Source: Sphingobium sp. CCH11-B1 (GTDB lineage: Bacteria > Pseudomonadota > Alphaproteobacteria > Sphingomonadales > Sphingomonadaceae). From it: a stretch of DNA of 15,108 nucleotides. Positions 1 through 6,348 of this stretch are shown here, one piece after another. The stretch is from positions 1-15,108 of the forward strand of contig NZ_LSJY01000185.1 of the NCBI RefSeq assembly GCF_001556865.1, read 5' to 3'. A model generated the notes under the pieces. It was given only the letters and a program-made list of their open reading frames with translations, was not told the origin of the DNA and made no database searches. Made by a program: the position numbers and the translations under genes. The first letter of the stretch is position 1; every line of letters begins with the position of its first letter.

Positions 1-381
1 GCCGAGCCTGCGCCCGCCGAGCCGACCGCTGAGGAAGCGCCCGCCAAGCCCAAGCGCACCCGCCGCAAGAAGGCGACGGCCGAAACCGACGCCGCCGTGG
101 ATGCGCCCGTGGATGCGCCTGCCGAAGCGGTCGCAGCCGAGGTTGCCGAAGCCGAAGCCCCCGCCAAGCCCAAGCGCGCCCGCCGCAAGAAGGCCGTGGC
201 GAGCGACGTGGAAGGTAGCGACACCCTCATCGCGGCCGCGCCGGAAGAGTCGTCCGCCGAACCCGCGCCGCAGGCCAATGCGGATGTGGCGGTGAATGAC
301 GACGTCCCTGCCGACGCGGAAGCCGAAACGGCCGACGGAGCCCCGCGTCGCGGCTGGTGGCAGCGCACCTTCGGCCAGTAA
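1..381 (+). CDS. rne: Ribonuclease E, C-terminal tail (partial, 5' end outside window)
   Basis: The reading frame is open from base 1 to the TAA at 379-381 and gives 126 residues. The stretch is low-complexity, rich in Ala, Pro, Glu and Lys, and carries two basic blocks (APAKPKR-T/A-RRKKA), ending in RRGWWQRTFGQ. Sphingomonad RNase E/G proteins end in a disordered, charge-segregated tail of this type with a near-identical C-terminus. In the RNase E family such tails are non-catalytic: they bind RNA and scaffold degradosome partners, while the S1/RNase H-like catalytic core is N-terminal and lies outside this window. The next gene is an M48 protease, an arrangement I believe is usual in sphingomonads. 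The tail and context support the call, but no catalytic residue is visible. A strong terminator follows at 408-458. Confidence 0.72.
   Translation, partial: AEPAPAEPTAEEAPAKPKRTRRKKATAETDAAVDAPVDAPAEAVAAEVAEAEAPAKPKRARRKKAVASDVEGSDTLIAAAPEESSAEPAPQANADVAVNDDVPADAEAETADGAPRRGWWQRTFGQ
37..195 (+). repeat. Two copies of a basic 13-codon module, 120-nt period, in rne
   Basis: Copy 1 (37-75) and copy 2 (157-195) both encode APAKPKR-X-RRKKA with X = Thr or Ala. They match at 36 of 39 bases and start exactly 120 nt (40 codons) apart. The acidic Ala/Glu-rich spacer between them alternates charge with the basic blocks. The window starts just before copy 1, so more copies may lie upstream. Such arginine/lysine blocks in RNase E tails are typical RNA-binding segments; that role is inferred here. 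Confidence 0.8.
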
Positions 382-407
382 GCCGGGCTGCTCTGTCGCG
401 ATGATCA

Positions 408-458
408 GGCGCCGCTGCATGTCCGGTTCGACCCGGCGGGCAGCGGCGCCTTTTGTTT
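408..458 (+). terminator. Rho-independent terminator of rne
   Basis: A perfect 11-bp inverted repeat, GGCGCCGCTGC (408-418) with GCAGCGGCGCC (440-450), is followed by TTTTGTTT (451-458). The 21-nt apical part can itself pair (CCGG with CCGG around TTCGA). It begins 26 nt after the rne stop codon. Its position also shows that the next gene starts downstream of it, not inside rne. Confidence 0.88.
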
Positions 459-508
459 CCGCCGTCTTCATGGCAGGTTCAGTTGCGCGCTGGCATGGCC
501 CTTACGCG

Positions 509-1762
509 ATGGCCCGCCTATTGCAGTTCCTTGCCCTCGCGCTGGCCTCGCTGGCGCTGATGGCGCGTCCCGCCTTCGCCCAGCAGATCTTGCGCGACGC
601 GGAAACCGAAGCCTTCATGGCCGACATGTCGGCTCCGCTGGTGAAGGCCGCCGGGATGGAGCCGCGCAATGTGCAGGTGCTGGTCATCAACGACCCGGAG
701 ATCAACGCCTTCGTTGCGGGCGGCCAATATGTGTGGGTGCATAGCGGCCTGATCGCGCAGGCCGACAATGTGAACCAGTTGCAGGGCGTGGTCGCGCACG
801 AACTCGGCCATATCGAGGGCGGCCATATCATCCGATCGGGCGAAGGGATCAAGGAAGCGACCGGGATCACGCTCTTGAGCCTGGTGCTCGGCGCGGCGGC
901 GATCGCCGGTGGCGCGGGCGAGGCGGGCTATCTCCACACCGCCGGGATTAGCGGCCGGGGCAGCCTGGAATTCTTCAAGAAGCTGCAGAATCAGGAATAT
1001 CGCCTCGCCATTCCGCAGGACAACAGTTACGGCCGCACCCACCCCCTGTCGGGCGAGCGCATCCAGGTGCTGCGCGAAGTCTATGAGCCCGATCCGGCGT
1101 GGAACCGTCCGTCCGATCCCTATCTTGAAAAGCGGTTCGAGCGGATCAAGGCGAAACTGATCGGCTTCGCGTCCGAACCGCAGCAGACCCTCATCAAATA
1201 TCCCGAAAGCGACCAGTCGATCCCCGCCCATTATGCGCGCGCCTATGCCTGGCACAAAAGCGCCTATCCCGACCGGGCGCTGGCGGAGACCGACGCGCTG
1301 CTCGCCGCGCTGCCCCACGACCCCTATTTTCTGGAGCTGAAGGGCCAGATCCTGCTGGAAAGCGGCAAGCCCAAGGAGGCGATCGCGCCGCTGCGCGAGG
1401 CGGTGAAGCTCACCAACCAGCCGCTCATCTCCACCCTGCTCGCCCATGCGCTTATCGCCAGCGAGGATGAGGCGAATTTCGCGGAGGCCGAACAGGTGCT
1501 GCGCCTTGCCGTGCAGCGCGACCGGGAAAACCCCTTTGCCTGGTATCAGCTTGGCGTCGTCTATGAACGGCGCGGCGACACGCCCCGCGCGGCGCTCGCC
1601 ACGGCGGAACGCTATTCGATGATCGGGCAGGACCAGATGGCGCTGCGCAGCGCGGACGCCGCGATGCAGGGATTGAAGCCCGGCACGGTTGACTATCTGC
1701 GGGCGCAGGATATCGCCATGGTCTCGCGCGCGGCGATCGAGCAGCAGCGGAAGAAACGATAA
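509..1762 (+). CDS. Exported M48-family metalloprotease homologue with TPR domain; apparent loss of the third zinc ligand
   Basis: A 417-residue protein of the BepA/YfgC-like M48 class (periplasmic protease/chaperones acting on outer-membrane proteins). Residues 1-24 form a signal peptide (hydrophobic core, then RPAFA before QQ). The zinc motif HELGH is at 97-101, a hydrophobic helix at about 119-135, and the THPL loop around H178. TPR-like helices fill about 245-400. Normally a helix with E-x-x-A-D lies between the HExxH helix and the FFxKL segment and gives the third zinc ligand. Here GAGEAG (135-140) runs straight into YLHTAGISG, so that helix is absent with the frame intact. Proteolysis is therefore doubtful, while a TPR/chaperone role could remain. 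Start: ATG 509 puts the signal peptide at the N-terminus; ATG 470 adds 13 residues; neither has a clear Shine-Dalgarno. The dsbA-like gene follows after 2 nt. Confidence 0.85.
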   Translation: MARLLQFLALALASLALMARPAFAQQILRDAETEAFMADMSAPLVKAAGMEPRNVQVLVINDPEINAFVAGGQYVWVHSGLIAQADNVNQLQGVVAHELGHIEGGHIIRSGEGIKEATGITLLSLVLGAAAIAGGAGEAGYLHTAGISGRGSLEFFKKLQNQEYRLAIPQDNSYGRTHPLSGERIQVLREVYEPDPAWNRPSDPYLEKRFERIKAKLIGFASEPQQTLIKYPESDQSIPAHYARAYAWHKSAYPDRALAETDALLAALPHDPYFLELKGQILLESGKPKEAIAPLREAVKLTNQPLISTLLAHALIASEDEANFAEAEQVLRLAVQRDRENPFAWYQLGVVYERRGDTPRAALATAERYSMIGQDQMALRSADAAMQGLKPGTVDYLRAQDIAMVSRAAIEQQRKKR

Positions 1763-1764
1763 AG

Positions 1765-2532
1765 ATGACCGATCAGAACCGGCCGAGCTTTCGCGCCGCC
1801 CTTTCCAACAGGACCATGCAGATGACCCTTGGCGGTTTCGCCTTCCTCGCGGCCGCCGCCGGCGCCGCCCTTGCCGTCCAGGCGCCCGCCGCCGTCAGCC
1901 CGACCGACAAGGCCGCGATCGAAAGAATAGTCCACGACTATATATTGGAGCATCCCGAAATCATCCCGCAGGCGGTGGAAAAGCTGCAGGCGAAACGGAT
2001 GTCGAGCACGATCGAGAGCAGCCGCAGCGCGATCGAGAAGCCCTATGCCGGGGCGTGGGAAGGCGCGCCGAACGCGGACGTCACCGTGGTCGAATTCTTC
2101 GACTATGCCTGCGGCTATTGCCGCGCCTCGCTGCCCGATCTGGCGAAGCTGGTGGGATCGGACGCGAAGGTGAAGATCGTCTATCGCGAACTGCCCATCC
2201 TGTCCGACGAAAGCGGGGACGCGGCCAAGGTGTCGCTGCTCGCCGCCGAGCGCGGCCAATATATGGCCTATCACAAGGCGCTCTACGGCGCGGGCAAGGT
2301 GACGCGCGACACCATCGTCGCCGCCGCCGCGCGCGCCGGCATCACCAAGTCGGAAGCGGAAGCCGCGATCGCGTCCAGCAAATATGACGCCGAAATCGCG
2401 TCCAACATCGCGCTTGCGCAGAAATTGCAGGCGAGCGGCACGCCCACCTTTGTCATCGGCGACCAGGTGCTGAACGGCGCGGTCGGCTACGACGCCCTCA
2501 AGGAAGGCGTGGCGAGCGCGCGCGGCAAGTAA
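1765..2532 (+). CDS. DsbA-family thiol:disulfide oxidoreductase (Com1/ScsC-like), membrane-anchored or exported
   Basis: The product has 255 residues. A hydrophobic segment at about 21-40 is preceded by basic residues, so it is a signal anchor or a signal peptide. Residues 46-75 (TDKAAIERIVHDYI-LEHPEIIPQAVEKL) match the short helical region found before the thioredoxin fold in ScsC/Com1-type proteins. The redox motif is C116-G-Y-C119, inside VVEFFDYACGYC, and the cis-proline loop is GTPTFV with P227. The family makes or shuffles disulfides in exported proteins. Periplasmic location is inferred from the N-terminus. The gene lies 2 nt after the M48 gene, so the two are probably co-transcribed and translationally coupled, joining oxidative folding with envelope-protein quality control. 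The oxidising or isomerising direction cannot be read from sequence. An 11-bp duplication spans its stop codon. Confidence 0.9.
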   Translation: MTDQNRPSFRAALSNRTMQMTLGGFAFLAAAAGAALAVQAPAAVSPTDKAAIERIVHDYILEHPEIIPQAVEKLQAKRMSSTIESSRSAIEKPYAGAWEGAPNADVTVVEFFDYACGYCRASLPDLAKLVGSDAKVKIVYRELPILSDESGDAAKVSLLAAERGQYMAYHKALYGAGKVTRDTIVAAAARAGITKSEAEAAIASSKYDAEIASNIALAQKLQASGTPTFVIGDQVLNGAVGYDALKEGVASARGK

Positions 2533-2543
2533 GCGGCAAGTAA
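2522..2543 (+). repeat. Perfect 11-bp tandem duplication across the dsbA-like stop codon
   Basis: GCGGCAAGTAA occurs twice back to back (2522-2532 and 2533-2543). The first copy contains the last codons and TAA stop; the second places another TAA 11 nt later in a different frame. It looks like a replication-slippage duplication and does not alter the protein. Confidence 0.9.
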
Positions 2544-2572
2544 TCCGCCCCTTGGGGTGCGCGCTTCCGCCA

Positions 2573-2601
2573 TTGACTTCCCCCGGCCCTTTCCGTATCG
2601 G
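2573..2601 (+). promoter_or_regulatory. Sigma-70-type promoter of the rpmH operon
   Basis: TTGACT (2573-2578) is separated by exactly 17 nt from TATCGG (2596-2601). This is a near-consensus -35 with a weaker -10, giving a predicted start near 2607-2609. It is the only good promoter between the dsbA-like gene and rpmH, and has the same layout as the rpsM promoter at 7515-7543 (TTGACA-17-TATTGG). Confidence 0.7.
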
Positions 2602-2619
2602 ACGCCCCCTGACCCGAGC

Positions 2620-2644
2620 GGCCGCTGCACAAGCGGCCCTTTTT
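2620..2644 (+). terminator. Leader hairpin plus T-tract between the rpmH promoter and rpmH
   Basis: GGCCGCT (2620-2626) pairs perfectly with AGCGGCC (2632-2638) around a GCACA loop and is followed by CTTTTT (2639-2644). It lies about 12 nt after the predicted transcription start and 41 nt before the rpmH ATG. It therefore resembles a promoter-proximal terminator or attenuator, not the end of the upstream operon. It could also terminate read-through from the dsbA-like gene. The architecture recurs before rpsM. Confidence 0.65.
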
Positions 2645-2685
2645 CGTCACGCCCGATTCTTGTTATTTGTCTTGAGGAATGAACG

Positions 2686-2820
2686 ATGAAGCGCACCTTT
2701 CAGCCGAGCAATCTGGTTCGGAAGCGCCGTCACGGTTTCCGCGCCCGCATGGCGACGCCCGGCGGCCGCAACGTGATTCGCGCCCGCCGCGCGCGCGGCC
2801 GCAAGAGCCTGAGCGCCTGA
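2686..2820 (+). CDS. rpmH: Large ribosomal subunit protein bL34
   Basis: The product is 44 residues, very basic, beginning [20 protein letters not shown] and ending [10 protein letters not shown]. This is the standard L34 signature and length. L34 is a small late-assembling protein of the 50S subunit. GAGGA (2674-2678) sits 7 nt before ATG 2686, which is good Shine-Dalgarno spacing. Another ATG at 2679 in the rnpA frame directly abuts that GAGGA and is too close to be used well. The gene heads the conserved rpmH-rnpA-yidD-yidC-engB cluster, with its own promoter and a hairpin leader upstream. Confidence 0.97.
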   Translation: MKRTFQPSNLVRKRRHGFRARMATPGGRNVIRARRARGRKSLSA

Positions 2821-2852
2821 TTTCATCGCCGGAAAAGCCTGCCGCGCCGGCC

Positions 2853-3263
2853 ATGATGGTCCGGCGCGCGGATTTTCTGGCGGCCAATCGCGGACGTCGC
2901 GCCCCCATGCCGGGCTTTGTCCTGCTGGTGCGTGAGCGCGGCGACGGCGATCCGGCGATGCGCTATGGCATCACGGTGACCAAGAAAGTGGGCGGCGCTG
3001 TCATCCGCAACCGGATGAAGCGCCGTTTTCGCGTCCTGGTGCGCGAATTGCTGCCGATCCACGGCATTGCCGGGGCGGATCATGTGCTCATCGGCCGCGA
3101 TGGCGGGATCGAGCGCGATTTTTCCCGGTTGCGGGACGAACTTGGCAGGGCGCTGGTCAAAGTCATGAGCCGCGAGCCGGGTGCACCGCGCGATTCGCGA
3201 CCCCATCACGGCCGGGGACGCGGCCCCGCGGCAGCTCAAGCGCCCGCCGGCCCAAGGCCATGA
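2853..3263 (+). CDS. rnpA: Ribonuclease P protein component
   Basis: The product has 136 residues. It aligns with the RnpA fold from (M)VRRADFLAANRGRRAPMPGFVL to about residue 107. The signature RNR motif appears as GGAVIRNRMKRRFR, the basic helix that contacts the P RNA. The last 28 residues or so are Pro/Arg/Gly/Ala-rich, low-complexity and probably disordered. RnpA binds the catalytic RNA and assists tRNA 5' processing. Start: ATG 2853 (or 2856) puts the protein at the usual family N-terminus, but there is no good Shine-Dalgarno, so coupling to rpmH (stop 33 nt upstream) or a nearby non-ATG start is possible. The same frame stays open back through the whole of rpmH to ATG 2679. The stop overlaps the yidD start (ATGA). 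Confidence 0.93.
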   Translation: MMVRRADFLAANRGRRAPMPGFVLLVRERGDGDPAMRYGITVTKKVGGAVIRNRMKRRFRVLVRELLPIHGIAGADHVLIGRDGGIERDFSRLRDELGRALVKVMSREPGAPRDSRPHHGRGRGPAAAQAPAGPRP

Positions 3264-3472
3264 TCGGCCGCCTTCTCATCCTGCTGGCGCGCGGCTGGCA
3301 ACTGGGTCCATCGCGCATCCTGCCCCCCACCTGCCGCTACGCGCCCTCCTGTTCGGAATATGCAATTCAGGCGGTGCGCAAATATGGCGCGATCAAGGGT
3401 AGCTGGCTGGGGTTCAAGCGGCTAATGCGATGCCATCCATGGGGCGGCTCGGGCTACGATCCGGTTCCCTGA
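3260..3472 (+). CDS. yidD: Membrane protein insertion efficiency factor YidD
   Basis: The product has 70 residues, the usual family length. It shows the YidD signature PPTCRYAPSCSEYAIQAVRKYGAIKG, with two conserved cysteines in C-R-Y-x-P-S-C, then RLMRCHPWGGSGYDPVP. An amphipathic N-terminal helix (MIGRLLILLARGWQ) suits inner-membrane association. YidD assists YidC/Sec-dependent insertion of inner-membrane proteins. Its ATG overlaps the rnpA stop in the tetranucleotide ATGA (3260-3263), implying translational coupling. yidC follows 35 nt after its stop. Confidence 0.96.
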   Translation: MIGRLLILLARGWQLGPSRILPPTCRYAPSCSEYAIQAVRKYGAIKGSWLGFKRLMRCHPWGGSGYDPVP

Positions 3473-3507
3473 CAGACAAGATCACCAGACGGCGGAGCCG
3501 AACAGAC

Positions 3508-5223
3508 GTGGACGACAAGAAGAATATCATCCTGGCGGTGCTGCTGACCGCGGCGATCCTGTTCGGCTGGCCCTATGTGTCGCGCTATGTCTTCCCGGCC
3601 GCAAACCCGCCCGTGACGAAGATCGAGGGCGGCAAGACGACCCCCGTCGCCGCGCCCGGCACCGACGCCGCCGATGGCCCGGTCGTGATCCGCGACCGGG
3701 CGGCGGTGCTGCGCGAAAGCCCGCGCATCCCCATCCGCACGCCGCGCCTTTCCGGCTCGATCAACCTCAAGGGCGCGCGCATCGACGACATCGTGCTGCC
3801 GACCTACAAGGAAACGATCGCCAAGGATTCGCCCGACGTCCGCCTCTACAGCCCGTCGGGTACGCAGGACGCCTATTTCGCGGGCTTCGGCTGGCAGGGC
3901 GAAGGACTCAAGACCCCGAACAAGGACACGGTCTGGACCGCGAGCGGCAAGGAACTGACCCCCAACAGCCCGGTCACCCTGAGCTGGAACAATGGCGCGG
4001 GCCAGCTGTTCGAAATCCGTCTTTCGGTCGACCAGAATTACATGATCACCGCCGCGCAGAAGCTGTCGAACAGCGGCGCGGGCGCGGTCGGCGTAAAGCC
4101 CTATGCCTATATCAGCCGTCTCGGCATCCCCAAGGATCCCGACACCTGGACCATCCATGTGGGGCCGATGGGCGTGTTCAACGGGGCGGCCAATTATGAC
4201 GTGAACTACAAGGATCTGGACAAGGGCCCCTCGACCCAGAGCTTCCAGTCCAAGGGCGGCTGGATCGGCTTTACGGACAAATATTGGCTGTCCGCCCTCG
4301 TGCCCGCCGCCGACGCCGACTTCGCCGGCCAGTTCCGCAAGGGCGCGGGCACGCAATATCAGGCCGACGCCGCCCTTTCCCAGACGATGGTCGCACCGGG
4401 CAAGGCCGCGACGCAGACGCTGCGCCTGTTCGTGGGCGCAAAGGAAGTGAAGACGCTCGAAGCCTATCAGGACGCGCCGGGCGGACTTGGCGTTCCCCTG
4501 TTCGACCGGGCGATCGACTGGGGCTGGTTCTACTGGTTCGAAAAGCCGATCTTCGCGCTGCTCCACTGGCTGTTCGAACATATCGGCAATTTCGGCGTCG
4601 CCATCATCTGCCTGACCTTCGTGGTCCGCGCCCTGATGTTCCCCGTCGCCCAGCGCCAGTTCGCCAGCATGGCGGCGATGCGCGCGGTGCAGCCAAAGAT
4701 GAAGGCGCTGCAGGAGAAATATAAGGACGACAAGCAGCAGCTTCAGATCAAGATGATGGAGCTGTACAAGGCCGAGAAGGTGAACCCCCTCGCCGGCTGC
4801 CTGCCCATCTTCATCCAGATCCCGATCTTCTTCGCCCTCTACAAGGTGCTGCAGCTGACGATCGAGATGCGGCACCAGCCCTTCGTGCTGTGGATCAAGG
4901 ATCTGTCCGCGCCCGACCCGCTGCATATCCTCAACCTGTTCGGCCTGCTGCCCTTCACGCCCCCGTCATTCCTGGCGATCGGCGTGCTGGCGCTGCTGCT
5001 CGGCATTTCCATGTATTTCCAGTTCAAGCTCAACCCGGCGCAGATGGACCCGATGCAGCAGCAGGTCTTTTCGATCATGCCGTGGATGATGATGTTCATC
5101 ATGGCGCCCTTTGCCGCGGGCCTGCTGGTTTACTGGATCACCAACAACTGCCTGTCGATGGCGCAGCAATGGTGGCTCTATCGCCGTCACCCCGTGCTGA
5201 ACACCGCGGCGACAGCGAAATAA
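3508..5223 (+). CDS. yidC: Membrane protein insertase YidC (Oxa1/Alb3 family)
   Basis: The product has 571 residues, normal for proteobacterial YidC. TM1 is at about 6-22 (NIILAVLLTAAILFGW). A large periplasmic beta-domain spans roughly 60-330. The conserved insertase core begins at WFYWFEKPIFALLHW and contains the key positive charge in the hydrophilic groove, R374 in FVVRALMFP. The cytoplasmic helical hairpin (MRAVQPKMKALQEKY) and the later TM helices (LAGCLPIFIQIPIFFALYK and the WMMMFIMAPFAAGLLVYW segment) follow. It inserts inner-membrane proteins alone or with SecYEG. I chose GTG 3508 because it gives the canonical MDDKKNIIL N-terminus, with GGAG at 3492-3495. ATG 3430 would overlap yidD and add 26 unrelated residues. 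Confidence 0.96.
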   Translation: MDDKKNIILAVLLTAAILFGWPYVSRYVFPAANPPVTKIEGGKTTPVAAPGTDAADGPVVIRDRAAVLRESPRIPIRTPRLSGSINLKGARIDDIVLPTYKETIAKDSPDVRLYSPSGTQDAYFAGFGWQGEGLKTPNKDTVWTASGKELTPNSPVTLSWNNGAGQLFEIRLSVDQNYMITAAQKLSNSGAGAVGVKPYAYISRLGIPKDPDTWTIHVGPMGVFNGAANYDVNYKDLDKGPSTQSFQSKGGWIGFTDKYWLSALVPAADADFAGQFRKGAGTQYQADAALSQTMVAPGKAATQTLRLFVGAKEVKTLEAYQDAPGGLGVPLFDRAIDWGWFYWFEKPIFALLHWLFEHIGNFGVAIICLTFVVRALMFPVAQRQFASMAAMRAVQPKMKALQEKYKDDKQQLQIKMMELYKAEKVNPLAGCLPIFIQIPIFFALYKVLQLTIEMRHQPFVLWIKDLSAPDPLHILNLFGLLPFTPPSFLAIGVLALLLGISMYFQFKLNPAQMDPMQQQVFSIMPWMMMFIMAPFAAGLLVYWITNNCLSMAQQWWLYRRHPVLNTAATAK

Positions 5224-5248
5224 GGGGCGTAACCGCTCGTGCTGAAGA

Positions 5249-5357
5249 GGGACTGAGCAAAGTCGAAGTCCCGCGTCGAAGCATGGCGACATCCCCTTCG
5301 ATATTTGCGCAGGAGGACCATCCCCGGATCGTTCTCCTGCTCGACTTCGCTCAGCGG
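5249..5357 (+). repeat. REP-like inverted repeat between yidC and engB
   Basis: CTGAGCAAAGTCGA (5253-5266) reappears inverted as TCGACTTCGCTCAG (5341-5354) with 13 of 14 matches. Nested inside is a perfect 7-bp stem, GCAGGAG (5309-5315) with CTCCTGC (5334-5340), whose right arm abuts the outer right arm. The left arm also forms a small hairpin of its own (GGGACT 5249-5254 with AGTCCC 5267-5272). CTGAGC-x-AAGTCGA is a motif I associate with intergenic REP-like repeats of sphingomonads. No terminal duplication or ORF is seen. It may act as a terminator, mRNA stabiliser or nuclease barrier between the two genes. Confidence 0.7.
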
Positions 5358-5377
5358 CTATCCAGGGCGAACGGAGA

Positions 5378-6031
5378 ATGAGTGTGACCGACCAACCCGA
5401 CCCCGATCTCATGGAGGAAGCGCGCAAGCTCTTCGCGGGGCATATCGCCTTCCTGAAGTCCGCCCCGGACCTTAAGTTCCTGCCCGACATGGCGGTGAAC
5501 GAAGTCGCCTTCGCCGGCCGCTCCAATGTCGGCAAAAGCTCGCTGCTGAACGCGCTTACCAGCCGCAATGGCCTGGCGCGCACGTCCAACACGCCCGGCC
5601 GTACGCAGGAACTCAATTTCTTCGACGTGGGCGATCCGCTCCGCTTCCGCCTCGTCGACATGCCGGGCTATGGCTATGCGAAGGCGCCGCGCGACATGGT
5701 GAAGAAGTGGCGCTTCCTGGTGAACGACTATCTGCGCGGGCGGGCGGCGCTCAAGCGCACGCTGGTCCTGATCGACAGCCGCCACGGGATCAAGGATGTC
5801 GACAACGACATGCTCGACATGCTCGACGCCGCCGCCGTCAGCTATCGCATCGTCCTCACCAAGACCGACAAGATCAAGGCGAGCGCCCTTGCCGCCGTGA
5901 CCGCCGCCACCGCCGACGCGATCCGCAAGCGGCCCGCCGCCCATCCCGACATCATCGCGACGTCGAGCGAAAAGGGCATGGGCCTCCCCGAACTACGCGC
6001 CGCCGTGCTCGAAAGCGTGACGCAAGGCTGA
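5378..6031 (+). CDS. engB: Ribosome-biogenesis GTP-binding protein EngB (YihA/YsxC)
   Basis: The product has 217 residues, typical for the family. All G motifs are present: G1 GRSNVGKS (47-54), G2 in NTPGRTQ (71-77), G3 DMPG (94-97) within [12 protein letters not shown]4 TKTD (161-164) and G5 SSE (196-198). EngB is an essential GTPase acting late in 50S assembly, which fits its place at the end of the rpmH-yidC cluster. Start: ATG 5378 has GGAG only 1 nt upstream, whereas GTG 5384 has the same GGAG (5373-5376) at 7 nt. The true N-terminus may therefore be MTDQPDPDL, two residues shorter. A REP-like element separates it from yidC, so its mRNA level may be uncoupled from the upstream genes. Confidence 0.96.
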   Translation: MSVTDQPDPDLMEEARKLFAGHIAFLKSAPDLKFLPDMAVNEVAFAGRSNVGKSSLLNALTSRNGLARTSNTPGRTQELNFFDVGDPLRFRLVDMPGYGYAKAPRDMVKKWRFLVNDYLRGRAALKRTLVLIDSRHGIKDVDNDMLDMLDAAAVSYRIVLTKTDKIKASALAAVTAATADAIRKRPAAHPDIIATSSEKGMGLPELRAAVLESVTQG

Positions 6032-6041
6032 AGGAAAAGCG

Positions 6042-6344
6042 ATGAGCGACGACGCCTATGTCTATGACGAAGCGAGTGGCGAATGGATCAGCGCGGCCGA
6101 TGCCGCATCGCGAACCGCGTCCCCGGACAGGGTCGAGGTGCGGGACGCGGTCGGCAACCTGCTGGCGGACGGCGATCAGGTGACGCTCATCAAGGATCTG
6201 ACCGTCAAGGGCGCGGGCCAGACGCTCAAGCGGGGCACGCTCATCAAGTCGATCCGGCTGACCGGCGACAGCCAGGAAATCGACTGCCGCTATGACGGCA
6301 TCAAGGGGCTGGTGCTGCGCGCGGAATTCGTCCGCAAGCGCTGA
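6042..6344 (+). CDS. YjdM/PhnA C-terminal-domain protein lacking the zinc ribbon
   Basis: The product has 100 residues. From about residue 31 to the end (VEVRDAVGNLLADGDQVTLIKDL, then TLKRGTLIKSIRL, EIDCRYDGIKGLVLRAEFVRK) it matches the small beta-barrel domain of YjdM, formerly PhnA. YjdM normally starts with a four-cysteine zinc ribbon; here residues 1-30 contain no cysteine and the only Cys is C82. The family is often labelled alkylphosphonate utilisation, but YjdM is not the phosphonoacetate hydrolase and its biochemical role is poorly defined, so I assign no reaction. A GAAGGA Shine-Dalgarno lies just upstream, 11 nt after the engB stop, so it may be read with engB. It converges on the next gene with a 4-nt gap. 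Confidence 0.82.
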   Translation: MSDDAYVYDEASGEWISAADAASRTASPDRVEVRDAVGNLLADGDQVTLIKDLTVKGAGQTLKRGTLIKSIRLTGDSQEIDCRYDGIKGLVLRAEFVRKR

Positions 6345-6348
6345 CCCG

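Noticed and set aside
296..508. N-terminal extension of the M48 protein from ATG 296
   Set aside because: It would overlap the end of rne and run through the rne terminator hairpin (408-458), and it would bury the signal peptide inside the protein.
3454..4926. 490-codon open frame on the minus strand
   Set aside because: It is antisense to yidC, has no recognisable domain, and is explained by codon bias.
6042..6344. Calling this gene phosphonoacetate hydrolase (phnA)
   Set aside because: The similarity is to YjdM, which shares only the old name with the hydrolase. No hydrolase domain is present.
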